Of a stretch of DNA of 64,000 nt, positions 33,151 through 45,349 are shown piece after piece. Source of the DNA: Jaltomata sinuosa (Eukaryota > Streptophyta > Magnoliopsida > Solanales > Solanaceae). A program made the position numbers and the translations under genes. Each line of letters starts with the position of its first letter. Positions within the stretch are counted from its first letter, which is position 1. The notes under the pieces are model-generated. The model saw only the letters and a program-made list of their open reading frames with translations, made no database searches and was not told the DNA's origin. The stretch lies in the NCBI GenBank assembly GCA_003996215.1, contig QJPP01003459.1, positions 1-64,000 of the forward strand. Direction: 5' to 3'.

Positions 33151-33533
33151 ATCTCCATTTTGTTGTAATGCTTCCTTCCATTGAGTATACCAAATCTGAG
33201 CTACATTCTTGAGCTGGTAGAAGGTTAGCTCAACAAAGTCAGTACCAATCACCTGTATCACCTCAAGAATCTTCTTTACCTCATCAATAAAATTTTGCGG
33301 GTCCTCACTAACCTTAGACCCCAAAAACTCTAGCGGGTTCATATAGACAAAGTCTCTGACTCAGGCAGCCTTTGTCCCACCATTTGGGTTGGCAAGAAGA
33401 GAGGCTTGCTGATTAGCTTGAGCAGTCACATCTTGTGCCAACCATTGGATTGCATTCCTAAATTTGGCATTTGTGACCTCGTGTTCTGGAACTACATGAT
33501 TAGATTTATGGGCATTGGCTCTGCGAGGAGGCA
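33151..33533 (-). pseudogene. Gypsy-3 gag, N-terminal part
   Basis: ATG 33,533 minus: MPPRRANAHKSNHVVPEH, AIQWLAQDVTAQANQQ, one stop near 33,360, then MNPLEFLGSKVSEDPQNFI and AQIWYTQWKEALQQNG, the standard retrotransposon gag sequence. It breaks off at about 33,150 where the insertion lies. Confidence 0.82.
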
Positions 33534-33750
33534 TGATATAAAATGCATAAAGAATGGATTAGAATGGAAAATAGATTTAAATTGTATCACACAATAAAGA
33601 ACATGAAAGAAGTGAAGTATGTTTCTAAAACATCTCGTAGCCTCCCTTTCATAAGTGTGGCGCGTTTCACACCCATAAAAAGGATTCTACTTAACGCAGC
33701 TTTTAGATATCCTAATCTTGAACCTGATACTCCGATACCAATTTTGTGAT

Positions 33751-33874
33751 TCCCTGAGGCTACCCCTTGGACGTAATATGGGACTTGAGACCATAAGTGA
33801 TCCCAAGCTAACCGTTAGCCTTAGCATGACTTAAACATAGGTAATATGAATAAACAAATATAGCAAAAGCTTAG
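33751..33874 (-). repeat. Probable edge of gypsy-3 5' LTR
   Basis: Next to the primer-binding site the minus-strand sequence ends ...ggaatca, consistent with an LTR end. Only ~125 bp remain before another LTR begins at 33,875. Confidence 0.4.
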
Positions 33875-34587
33875 TGTCACAATCCGAAACTGGGCCATGA
33901 TGGCGGCTACATAACCTCCAGTAGGAAAGCCAAACCCCACGATGCGGAAGGCAATAAAGCAGTTAAAGTAAGAAAAAGTGGAAGACATAAATGAAAGACA
34001 GGGCCAATAGCATATATACATACCATCATATAAAATATACATAAGAAGGCCCTAAAGTGACCAACAAGACAAAACAGACTCGAGGACCAACCCGGACCTG
34101 GTGTACTAGTACAAGAGTTACTAAAGCAAGGAGTATCTATACGACATACTTTGTCTATCCAAAATACAAAATATAGACAAAATATACAAGATGGAAAGCA
34201 TGTAAAGTCTCCAAGAGCACCGGGAGCTCACCGCGATCCGAACTGCAACAGGCCTCGAATTATAGGAAGGTTAGTAAGGGTGGCTCGTACTAGGTGCTGC
34301 ATAAGAAAAAGATGCAGAATGTAGTATGAGTACCAAAATAACGGGTACTCAGTAGGCATCATAGACCGACCGAGCGCAAATAGATAATATATAGAATAAA
34401 TTACAAGAAAGTACACAAAATACAGAGATCCACCTAATTCTAGTTATAAAATCGAAAATAGAAATAATTGAACCAACAAGAGGGCAACAATAAAAACATC
34501 AATACAAGCAACCGACAATCCAAGTACATTTAAGTCAATGCAATGCTATGAGATATGTTATGATATATGAATGAATAATAGTATAAA

Positions 34588-34790
34588 CCCGGAATACCGC
34601 ATTGGGCACCCGAAATACCACATCGGACTATGCATATATATGTATGTGTGCATATAGGAAGTAAAAACCCGGAATAACGAATCGAGGTTCCAGAATACCG
34701 TATCGGACTATAAGTGTATATATGCATGAAAATAAGACCCGGAATAATGCATTGGGTGTTCGGAATACCACATCGGACTATGAGTATATA
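34588..34790. repeat. Tandem repeat, three units of about 70-80 bp
   Basis: Units start at 34,588, 34,668 and 34,738 with cccggaata and end with catcggacta or tatcggacta followed by an AT-rich tail. Lies inside LTR copy A. Confidence 0.85.
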
Positions 34791-35956
34791 AATTTGAAAA
34801 TAGCGGAGAAAAGGTTCGAGAATATCCCTTGGACCGGCATAAAAGTAGCACCTTTCCTTTCCTTTCCAAAAATCAATAGTAAACCCAGTACAACTCTTCA
34901 AACATCCAAAAACCACAGTAACTATAGTAAATCCCCAGTATTTGAACCAAAAATCTTGAAACCTTTCTTTTCTGTATCAATAGTATGCAATGCAGTATGA
35001 GCATGAAACATACAAAATCAGAGAAAGTAGCTCACCATAAAGCACAATAGGGCAAAATACCCTCCAAACCAAGAGAACTGACCTGGAAACGCCATCAAAA
35101 TCCAAGTTATGGCCTCGGGCCCACAGTTATGCACAACCAATAATTAAAGCAAAAATAGCAGAAAATAATAACGGAGACCACTACGAGCATCTAATCTACT
35201 TCTAATATATCCTAAAAGAATATCAAGGATTCTATGCTAGGCATAACCATACTACGGGCTCCTAGACTAAGGATAGCATGCATAGTTCTAATCTATGATT
35301 CAAAATGGCCAAAATAGAATAAGTCAAAAGATTTAAGCCTAATACTACCTATAGTCAAACCTAATGTTCATGTAACATATAATATATAAAACCTAACTAA
35401 ACTCAGTCTAGAAAGTAAACCGTAACCTACCTCGGGGCCAAACTGCAAGCACGAACCATCACTCGTGTGCCATCTGCTTCTGAACAGCCTCAGAAAGCTA
35501 CCACGCTATCAAGAACACTAACCCAGGTGTCAAGGCGAGAAGAATGACACCCTATTACTATATGAAAAATCAGGTCAGAAATCGGGTAGGAAAAATGTAC
35601 CTCGGGGCTCGCACATTGAACCACAAAACAAAATTCACAATTATGCTCACGGTGGGTTAAGGAACCCATACCCAAAGTTTGGGCACGAATGGAGCTCATT
35701 CCGGGGCCCAAAACAGCCCCAAAGTGCTATTATTTCAAGGGATCAAAAACAAAAAAACTCAGAATGAAAGGAGAAAGCTTACCCCAAGCAGGAGAAATAT
35801 GCCGCAGAGATGAGTTGCACGAGCATAATATCTATTTGAGTTGGTGACGAGGGAACTTACCGGGTGAAAAATACTAAAGCAAGGGAGTTGGAATTTTTAG
35901 CCTGGGAGGTCAGCTATTGAGTTGTTCGAAGTAGTGAAGGAGAAAATGAAGTTGGG

Positions 35957-35965
35957 ATTTATATA
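35957..35965 (-). promoter_or_regulatory. LTR TATA box (copy A)
   Basis: The minus strand reads TATATAAAT about 15 bp after the GC-rich cgcgatcgcg-word array. This is the best core promoter candidate in the LTR. Confidence 0.5.
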
Positions 35966-36863
35966 GCTGCCAGGGGTCCTTCATCGCGATCGCGACAGGT
36001 CTCCCGCATTCGGGGATAACAGCTGGCTCGACCATCGCGATTGCGATGGTCCTGCCCACATTTGCGAAGAGGAAAGTTGAGCTGGGTCCTAGCCTGCTTC
36101 ATCACAAATGCGATGGTCAAGAATATGGACCATCGCGAACGCAATGAAATCTCCGCAATCGCGAAGACCAAAATGGTCTGCAACTTAATGCAGCAACTAG
36201 CAATAACACTAAGGCCAAAAATCTTCTGACGGATCCTTGGGAATCATCCAGAACCCCGTGAACACAAACCAACCATGATACCCTACCAAAAATGGCATTT
36301 CAGACTCAATGTAATCGATCAAACTCCCAACGGAGATTGTTTTAACAAAAAGTGGGCCCCACGCCCAAAACCAACTCAAAACTGAAAACACAAAAAATAA
36401 GTCTGAAATCCCCGAGACCCGAACCAATGGTCCCCCTAGCCCAAAGTCGATATTCTGGAGCTAACAGTGCTGGTGGAATTTCCATCCGAGGTCGTCTTCT
36501 CTGAATGTTGACCCAAAGTCAACCTTACCGGCCAAACTGACGTGAAAACCCACAAAGCAACCCAAAACCAAACCGAAAGAACTCAGACCCAAACCAATGG
36601 TCCCACTACACCAAAATCCCCATTTTGGAGCCAACAGAATTGTCAAAATTCAATTCTGAGCACGTTTACCAAGAAAGTTGATGGAAGTCAAAGATTTTCT
36701 AAGTTTAAGTTCTAAAATAGGAAAATAGTCATAGCGACCTAACGAACAGCTAGGGCACCAAACCATCAGTCCCGGCAAGTCATAAATGACCTATAGCCGC
36801 TAAGGGAAAGCTCAAAACATGGAAAAAGCACAAAATAGGAAAATAACTGGGAGGGTCATTATA

Positions 36864-39800
36864 ACATCGACTACTAAAAGAACTTTCGTCCTCAAAAGTT
36901 AAAGAAGGGAAAACACCAGAAGACTCAAACAAAGATGGATACTAAGCCTGCACCGCTCACTCAAAAACCTGGGTAGCCTCCCCGACTGGGCGGCACCCCA
37001 CAAAGCTACACCAAAGGAAAACTACCTACCCCCAACACCTCACCAGCCAAACTAGACTCTAACCTTTAACTCTAAATCCTCTGAAGATCTCCTAACCAAA
37101 CTGACCCTCAAGAATCTCGATCGGAAGCACCGACACAACATTGAAACCAGAGAACCGAGGTGATCAACACACAGGATCAGAATCCTTAACATAACAATCA
37201 TGTTTACCAAGAAAAGCCACAAGCCTAAAACTCCAACTCATGAACCCGCTGATCCGCGAAACCACTTATTCTGATTTGAATTCTTTTGCACCATAACTAT
37301 GAAGATGCACACACTCCACACACTCGAGATAATCCCAAAGTATCAATGGACACACCGGAGATCCCTAGTTTTTGCTTGCACTCCACCACGAATGAAGTCA
37401 CCCTTTATACTCAAATTCTACCCAAGCGATACAACAACTTACTAGCCTTGCCATCCAGGATGACAACCCGTAGCATATCCCTAAAAACTGGAGTTATTTG
37501 CCCCGACTAATCATCAACCAATGAACAAACACTTTTTCTAACATCAAACTCGATAACTGAACCCAACTGAACCAACCATCTGAACCCGACTGAACGAACC
37601 ATCTGAACTTGATTGTAGCTTGCACACCAGGGTTGGAAATGGCATGAATGAACACCCTGTGTCTACAGAGAAATTTCCAAACTATCAAACAAAGCCAACC
37701 CTGCCGAACTGTGCCAAGTCTGAGTCAACTAAAAATGAACGGACCAGGGCGACCCTGACGAAAAGACCCAAACTAAGACAAAGCCTCTGCAAGGAGGATG
37801 GTAAGCCTACCATGAAGTCTGTAATCATTAGCCAAGCTCCAAACTCTACAAAGTACTGTTGCTACTCAAAATACTCAAACACCATTCGGATCTGAAATCG
37901 TCTTACTAGTCTGGCCCCGTGTGGCCTTTGTATATGCCTTTGGACCATAGATGGTGGGATATTTAGGAATGTCCGCATGTCGCGAGCATCGTGTTGTGAT
38001 TTTAGATTGGTTATGTATGTTGTAGAACTATTGTGCCTGTGTAGGGATGATTGGTTAATTATGAGTCGTTAGGCTATTGTTTGTTTGCGATCATATCTTT
38101 CATGCAAAGGGGTTTCCTGCATACCTTACTACTGTTTGGGCTACTGTCCTACTATAAATGGTTTATAAAACTTGCATGGCCTTAAAGGCCCATTTTTGAT
38201 AAAATGATTATAAATGGGATTTGGAATTGACTTTATGGATTCTCTTGGAGTAAAAAGGAGTATTATGAGGATTTTATGATTGATATTCATACTGATACTA
38301 GGCTCGGCTGTGTCGTAGCACTAGACATGCTTTTATTACAGATTTAGTCCTGGATACACTTTGTGCATCCTATATAGCGGTCTGAAATTTGTTGTTTATT
38401 ATTTTAGACCAACATAAACTCGGGGAAATTATGCTTTGAGATCTCTTGATTTTGTATGTGGTCACTTAGACCTATATGGATCTTGCCAATCCAGACTAGG
38501 GGCCATGAGCTGCGAGTACCCAGGGAGTTTCATACAACACTACGGTCATGCCTAGTTCCATCATATCATCCATATTATGTTCGGATTCTTATTTGCTGGT
38601 TGTTTAGTATACGCTCTGATATTAGAGGATGCCTGAGGGATTATGTGCTCTTATGTGAGTTCCTTGGGTGTACGGACGCTTGTCGGGACTGTAGGTGCTT
38701 TAGGGTAGGCTATCTTCTTGTAGTGTTGGGTAGCGGCCTTCCGATCATTTATAGATTTACTTATTCCCTCCTATGGTAGTACTTGTGTTTTGAGGGTGTT
38801 TGTATCTGAGCCATGAATAGTTGAATTCTTTAGTAGTGGATGGGGTGTGTTGACCTTGTGAGCTGACTACCTAGGGTTTGACTCATCGGCAGGTCTTGTT
38901 AGCTTTATCTCTCGTTTTAGTCGTGGTTCTAGGATTAGGCTGAATGTTTTCTTTTGTCTAGAAGCCTTAGGTAGTCTTTGCTTAGGTCGTTATCTATCGT
39001 GTGCTAGGAGTTGTTCTATTAGTATAGTGTAGTACCGGTGGTTGTGCCGGAGTTTGAACTCCTGTCTTAAGTCGGGTGGTGTTGGTTATGCTGATGAGAA
39101 TCAGTTGGGTTTTTTTTCGAGTGATCTAAATCGACCTTCCTTAGTATTGGGTTTGGTAACTTAGCAGGTATGGTTTGTTTTCATGGTTCCTTCTATTCTA
39201 AATCCAGATCAGTTTCTTTCTGCCCTCTCCAATTCTGGATGATATAATCAAGTTTGAGTATGGCATTGTGGTCAGGTTCTGGCTTTATCTGTTTGGCTAA
39301 GTGTCAATTATAGCATCGTGACTGAGGTTTGACTGTGGAATTATGGCTTTGCGATTGGATTTTTTATTATAGCATTTTTTCTTTGGTTGAGTTATGCATT
39401 TGGCCTACCCTCATTCTATCATATCAAGTGTTGCCGGTAGGAGTTATAGGAGCTAAGGGAATAGCTCCAGGTTGCATTTGAGGGAGAGTGCTTGTTAGGT
39501 TTGGTGTTTCCTTGGAAAGGTGGTTGTTGGGTTTGAGAAAGGAGGGAGATGACTTCTTATCGATATGTCCAGGTTGCTAGTAGTTGACTGAGGTGATGAC
39601 TGAAGGTATTCTTTGGTTTGTGGGTTGATGAGTTGATTCGACCGACTACAGAGTGCAGTGGACTTGTACTTGGGTAAATTCGAGGGAAGGATTCCTTCTA
39701 GTAGAAGTTGAGGTGGTAAAACTTTCTAGTACTACCTTTGGGGGCTTGTTGCATCACTTGTGATTACCTTGCTACATTCTTTGGAGGACCCAAGTTTCAG

Positions 39801-39950
39801 TACCATCTATGGATTGGGAAAAAATTATATTCAGAGCCTAGTGGGCTCCGGTTCCTAAGTGTTCCTCAACAGTGTACGGGTCTACTCATGGGTTTGATAG
39901 AGGAATTGGTTGGTAAATTGGAATTGGGTTTTGGAGTTGTGGGCTAGCAG
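36864..39950. other. Unassigned decayed retrotransposon-like sequence
   Basis: 36,864-36,905 (minus) has an aggacgaaagttctttt string that looks like the 3' internal end of a chromovirus next to its LTR. Past that, 37,000-37,900 is C/A-rich and 37,900-39,950 T/G-rich, with no domain I can name. Small open frames (for example 37,286-37,510 and 38,456-38,779) lack any family signature and are treated as chance. Confidence 0.4.
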
Positions 39951-39959
39951 ACTACTTCG

Positions 39960-40880
39960 GGTGGTTCATGGAAAATTCTCTTCAGTTGCAGCTTCATGAA
40001 TTGGAAGACAATGAGTTTGGACAACTTGGCTCTCCTATTTCAGATTATGGAGTTACATTTGGCCTTGGACACCTAGTCCTTGGCTAACTTTTGAGCTAGG
40101 CTGGACATTTCACTTTTTGGTAATTTTCTAGATAGTACGAGGTCCCTTATACCATGGTTGGACAGACTCAGTGGCATAAATTCAAGATTCAGTGATAGGT
40201 ATTATGTGTGATCAGATTGTGCGGGTTGAGACTAGCGAGGCTATTGTGGGTTCTAATGATACTTTGAGGATGGTGGATGCCTTTGTATCCAGAGGGTGTG
40301 AAATCTTGGGTTGTTGGTTCTTCAAAGATTGTCTTTTATCTGGGGTTCCAGTATTGGTTAGGCTCGGTTGGCATGGGCTAGATGTTTGGTATGTTGTATG
40401 CTTCAGAGTTGATAGTTTTATGTGCTGGTGCAGTGGAGCGGTTGAATCAAGCCAAAGAGATGAGTTGAAGGTTTATGCAAAATCTCTATAGCTAGATGGC
40501 AACCTTGAACCCCAAGCACATTTTTCCTTTTTGCTTTAGGGGTGCTTTGGCTTGATATTCATGGTGAGGTGGACTTCTTCCTTAGGTGATCCATGATGAA
40601 GCAATACCATGGGGATGGGGACTATATTATCAAGTGGTATGAGGCATTATTTGATAAGGATCTTTGCTATGAAGAGGAACCAGTTTTGATTCCTGATCGG
40701 GATGTACGGAAATTGAGGACAAAGGTGATCAATATGGTAAAGGTTCAATGGACACATCATCCGGTTGAGGAAGCCACTTGGGAAACCAAGAAGGACATGC
40801 GGGACAAGTACCCTCACCTATTTGAGGATACATGTACTACTCTATTGACTCTTTACTTTTCGTATTTTTGGGTTTGATCA
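39960..40880 (+). pseudogene. Chromovirus pol remnant: RNase H spacer, integrase C-terminus, chromodomain
   Basis: Plus strand: SMDNLALLFQIMELHLALD at about 40,015-40,070 and NDTLRMVDAFVSRGCE at about 40,253-40,303 match the spacer before integrase. The catalytic core is missing. From 40,590: YHGDGDYIIKW, YEEEPVLIPDRDVRKLRTK and VKVQWTHHPVEEATWETK-DMRDKYPHLFED form the integrase tail and the chromodomain-type fold that targets heterochromatin. The stop lies just before the LTR at 40,915. Confidence 0.8.
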
Positions 40881-40914
40881 TTTGGGGATGAATGATGGGA
40901 AAATTTGTATCTGT

Positions 40915-42975
40915 TGTAATGATCAGGTCCATTGTTACAGGTTAACCATTTGTGCCACTTTTTAGAGTTAGAAAACTCCGGGTTGGGAAGTTTGAAATTC
41001 TAGGCTAGACTAGTCTCGGCCAATTTTTGAGCGAGGTAAGGTCTAGGGAAATCCGGGTAAGGATTGGGTTAAATGTCCTGATTTGAGCTATTTTTCCATT
41101 TACCTAAGACATAAAGGAGTCCGGAGGACTTTTCATCATCGAATTCGGGTAAGTAGAACTCCTAAAATTGAGGTTGACGTGAAGGGGTTATTCTGGGACA
41201 TCGATAAAATAAGTGTGTTGTAAAATAGACCAATTTTAGAGATTTTATGACCTTTTGTCCCATGTAAGCTGTCATAGCAGTTGATACTATGCCATAGCGA
41301 CCTCCGCCATAGCAGAGAAAATACCACTATAGCGGAAGTCAACGGCGGTCAACCTTTGCCATAGCAGATGACTCTATAATGGCGGTACTGGTATAGCAGC
41401 GTGGACCGCTATAGCGGAGTGTGATGGGATTTAATGCAGAAACTACCCCAAAATATTTTAGTTTTTCTTGAAACATTTTGGGAGAAGAAGGGTCAATTTT
41501 GGCCGATTTCCATTTGTTTTTCACTATTTTTTTCCTAAAGGTAAGGATTCTACTCCCCAAACTCAGTAATATCTTTCCTACGCTATTGAATTGCTAGGGG
41601 TGGACTTGGGGAAAGGTTTGGGATAACCTAGGATAGTAGAATCCATGGAAAAAAAGGGAATTCTATGGTGCTAGAGTTCTTGGGTATTGTTTATAGTTAA
41701 TGGGAATGATCACCAAGCTTTAATTCTCTAAATGTATCAGTATAAATGATAATCTTAGGTGAATTAATGGAAGAAAATCCTGGAAAGGGGTTGGGATGAT
41801 CATGGTTTGGCCTGGGGATTAGGATTTTGTATAATCCCGGTAATTTAGGCTGGTTAATTAACTATAGTGTTTATAAGTTTATTTTTAGACCAAGAACAAG
41901 CAAGGGATCCTGAAAAAGGGAAAGCTCCGTCACTGTAGAGCTTGATTATTCGAGGTAGGTAATAGTTATTGATTCCTGTATGCATTGTATATTTGTGTAC
42001 CTTTTTCTAAGTATTTGTATGGTTTGCATTGCTTAGGGAATGATTTAGGAATGTCACAAAGTCCTGTTTTCAGTCTTGTGAAATGAACTAGGTGTTATTG
42101 CCTGATAGTTTACAAGTGTTGATTATTCATTGTTTGTGACTGTGGATTTATGTGACATTCGGTTGGCTCGGGTACCACGCCTGGTATGGGTATACTAACG
42201 GTTGGCTCGGGTACCATGCCTGGTACGGAATATCCTAATGGCTAGCTCAGGTACCACGCCTGGTATGGGAAATACTAACTGGTTGGCTCGGGTACCACGC
42301 CTGGTACGGGTTCACTTGTTGCATTGTGCATTTGATTTGGTTCCATGAGTGGACTGGGCTGTGTTTATAAATTATGATATTGCATTTTGATCATTGAGAG
42401 GCTGGGTTGTATGTTGATTTTTGAGCTTGGTCTTGGTGTAGACTAGTTGTATGTTTGACACTTAGGTGTGGTCTAGAATGGATCCAGGGTGGGTTTAGGA
42501 TATGTAATGCGGTATAATTATTTTTATTGTGAACTGTTGATCATGGTTGTGAAAGTGGATTACATGTGGGGACAAGAAAGGGAGAGACTTGTAGTCTAGA
42601 ATTACCTGATGACTTGTTTACATATTTCCTGTACTACTACTTGACTTTTGTACTATTCATACACTATTTATTTGTAACTGGCTGATGATCCTACTAGTAC
42701 AGGGTGGTTGTGTACTCATATTGCAGTTGCTTGTCTTGTTGTGAGTACAAGAAATCTTCCAGCAGCTGATACGCGACCTCACTTGTAGTCTTAGCGCTTT
42801 CAGACGTCAAGGGTGAGCTGTTCGGCCAAGTTGCCTTTATTTCTATCTATTTGAGTTGTAGTCCACTTGATTCAGGCTTAGACTATTTCTTTTTTTGGGG
42901 TTGCATCCCCGTACTCTAGTTTGGTAGTGTTTTGGTAGGGTGACTTTCAGTTCCTAGGGAGGGATTTTTCGTAGG
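40915..42975 (+). repeat. Plus-strand chromovirus LTR (copy C), truncated
   Basis: Starts TGTAATGATC right after the chromodomain remnant. It carries a GC-rich array of ccgctatagcgg-type words (41,262-41,425) and a four-unit ggtacc repeat (42,161-42,315). The right end is lost at about 42,975 against minus-strand protease sequence. Confidence 0.7.
42161..42315. repeat. Four tandem units of about 40 bp
   Basis: Units start at 42,161, 42,200, 42,240 and 42,281, each with ggttggctcgggtacc followed by acgcctggtac or a close variant. Each unit contains gtacc...ggtac and can fold on itself. Confidence 0.9.
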
Positions 42976-42984
42976 TTAAGCTCT

Positions 42985-43969
42985 CTCAACTCAGCAGGAG
43001 CCATACGGTAGGGGGAAATAGAAATGGGCCTGGTGCCTGGCTCTAACTCAATGGAAAAATCAACATCTCTCTCAGGTGGAAGGCCTGGCAGGTCGGTAGG
43101 AAACACATCTAGGAAGTCTCTAACCACAAGAACAGACTCAGGAGACGTAGGGTCAGCACTAGCATCTCGGAAATATGCTAGATAAGCTAAACACCCACGG
43201 GATATCATCTTCCAAGCTCGAAGACAAGAAATGATCCCAGATGGTGCATGGCTAACAGAACCCTGCCAGACAACTGGGAATACACCAGGAACAACTATGG
43301 TAATGGTCTTGGCATAGCAATCCAAAACTGCACAGTGAGGGGACAACCAGTTCATGCCCAATATCATATCAAAATCAAACATATCAAGTATCATCAGGTC
43401 AGCCCAAGTATCCAAATCACCAACAGATATCACACAGGATGTCGCAATCTGATCCACTACTAAAGAATCTCCTACAGGGGTCGAAACAGAAATAGGCACA
43501 GACAATGGCTCACTAGCCAACCCCAAACAAGGAAGAAAGTAGGCAGATACATATGAACAAATGGATCCAATATCAAATAAGAAATAAGCTGGCTGATGGC
43601 ATACATAAATCGTACCTGTGATCACGACATCTGAGGCCTCTGTCTCTGGTCTCCCAGGGAACGCATAGAACTGACGATGACCCCTACCTGCCCGACTACC
43701 ATCCCTACCACCTGCTCTTCCATACGGGGCACCACCCCTAGCCTGATCCCCACCCCCTCTAGACAGAGGTTGAACTGCTCCTAACGGCTCGGCTAGCTGA
43801 ATTGTACCCTGCTGGGGGTAATCTCTAGCATAGTGACAAACCACACCACAAGTATAGCAAGCCCCTGACGACCTACTCGGTCGGGATGAACTAGCAGAAC
43901 CCGAATGGCCACCACGGCCTGATGCCCTATATATTGTACCTCTCGATAGCTGACAACTTTGACCTTGCT
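42985..43969 (-). pseudogene. Chromovirus zinc knuckle and aspartic protease
   Basis: Knuckle reads ACYTCGVVCHYARDY, with the last cysteine replaced by tyrosine. After a glycine/arginine-rich linker the protease has FDIGSICSYVSAYF, so the active D-S/T-G triplet is DIG, and MILGMNWLSPHCAVLDC. It ends with FPTDLPGLPPERDVDFSIEL and YRMAPAELRELN, the usual lead into RT, then breaks. Confidence 0.85.
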
Positions 43970-45162
43970 GACTGCCCTGACCCTACTCAAACTGAGAACC
44001 AGAAGCCTGAAGTGATGCATGTACCAGTCGGCTAGACTGACCCTGATGCTACTGTGACTGATAACCTCGAGCCCACTAGCCCTAACCTCTACCACTATGC
44101 CTAGAACACTGTAACCACCCTGATATCGAGGCCTCTTATCTCTGGCCCTAGTGTCATAATGACGTGAATCCTCAACTGTGCGGGCATAATCTGCAATGGC
44201 CTAGAATGACCGACCGCTAGCAACCAGTATCTCTGCAGGCTCTCTGAACTCTCTCTGTAGCCCCCAAAAAAATCTACGGACTCTGACGGCCTCAGTAGGA
44301 ATAATGATGGCTCCAAACAGAGCAAGCTGATGGAACAGGGTCTCATACTCTTAGACAATCATAGTATCCTAAGAAATTATAGTGAACTCCTCCCTCCGAC
44401 GCTCTCGGTCTCGTTATGGAAAGAACTTGGTCATAAAGGCCTCATAAAACTCAGACCAGGTCAAGGGAGGTGATGTAGAAGGCTTGCAAGCAACCTGTGC
44501 CCTCCACCATAACTTCGGTGGACCCTTCAGCAGATATGAAGTGTAGCCAACCCCGTGAGTCTCTAATAAGCCCAAATGGTTCAACATCTCCTCACATGTA
44601 GTGATAAAGTCATGTGTGTCCTGACCTGATGTACTAGTGAATCTCGGTGGTGCCAATCTCAGAAACCTACCCAGGGCATTCTGCTCCATCTCTATCATAG
44701 TAAGGCAAGGATGAATAGGCTGGGCAACCGATGGAACTGGAACAACCTTAGCACGGGGAGCTATAGTAGAAGGCTACGCTCCTAAACTCTGAACACCCAG
44801 GGCTGCCCCCTGAGCGGATGTCTGTGTTGCCTCTGAAGGTCTCTCTCCAATCATACCCAGAAGCTGAAGTAACAAACCCCAAATATCTTAAGACTGAGCT
44901 GCGGCTAAAGCTAGCACAGAAGCTGATGTTGGAACTGGTCCTGAAGCTGGTGGTACCTGGGCTGTCCCTGGGTCCACATGTTGCTGCTCTGGAGCTAACT
45001 TTGGCTCTACCTTAACTCTAGCAGCTCTAGCAGGTGTTGCTTCTCTAGGGTGCCTCGACCCCTACCTCTACCCTGGAGACCATCCCGACCCCCAGCTGGA
45101 GTCAAAGGTGCAGGGGCAGGAGGCTCTCCTATGACAGAAGGTGAAGATCTCGTACGAACCAT
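43970..45162 (-). pseudogene. Chromovirus gag
   Basis: ATG 45,162 (MVRTRSSPSVIGEPPAP), a GRGRGRG patch, stops near 45,010, then the conserved block FLRLAPPRFTSTSGQ, THGVGYTSYLLKGPPKLWWR, WSEFYEAFMTKFFP (44,414-44,698). It continues in shifted frames to about 43,970. Confidence 0.82.
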
Positions 45163-45349
45163 CTGCGGAAGAGTGATCCAGAATAAGTCAGATTTCTAGA
45201 AACTTTCAAGGATACTACGCACGAAAGAGGAACACGAATAGTCCATTTTCCTAAGATGTCACCATTTTCCGCGCTGATCTGCAAGAACTCTACTAGACAT
45301 TGGTTCCTATGTCGATGACACCGGTGAACCTAGAGCTCTGATACCTAGC

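Larger units (their letters stand above)
25540..33750 (-). mobile_element. Gypsy-3: chromovirus-like Ty3/gypsy element, minus strand, decayed
   Basis: Order on the minus strand is primer-binding site (about 33,728-33,743), gag start 33,533, protease, RT, RNase H, integrase, ending near 25,540. gag is interrupted between about 33,150 and 29,088. The primer-binding site resembles the tRNA-iMet type (tggtatcggag). Confidence 0.85.
33875..36863 (-). repeat. Large Tekay/Del-like LTR (copy A)
   Basis: Runs from tgtcacaatccg to ggtcattata and reads as an LTR on the minus strand. It shares with copies at 45,350 and 53,452 the cggctac/ccagtagg terminal block and the 'actcagtaggtatcat...gaccgac' block. 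It contains a triplicated 70-80-bp unit (34,588-34,790), a GC-rich word array (35,981-36,180), and a minus TATA (35,957-35,965). No obvious 5-bp duplication flanks it, so it may be the 3' LTR of an element extending to the right. Confidence 0.75.
42985..45345 (-). mobile_element. Tekay/Del-like chromovirus fragment (PBS, gag, protease), minus
   Basis: Starts beside LTR copy B: primer-binding site gagctctgatacc (45,333-45,345, complementary to tRNA-iMet type), gag ATG 45,162, protease, then an abrupt break at about 42,985 where RT should begin. RT, RNase H and integrase are absent. Confidence 0.85.

Noticed and set aside
34530..35711. Minus frames within LTR copy A that look cysteine/tyrosine-rich
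   Set aside because: They cover a tandem repeat and LTR sequence; composition reflects the repeat.
37286..37895. Candidate host small proteins on the plus strand
   Set aside because: No domain, no splice context, C/A-rich composition of a decayed internal region.
44818..45015. Leucine-rich 65-codon plus frame
   Set aside because: Antisense of the proline/serine-rich gag N-terminal region.
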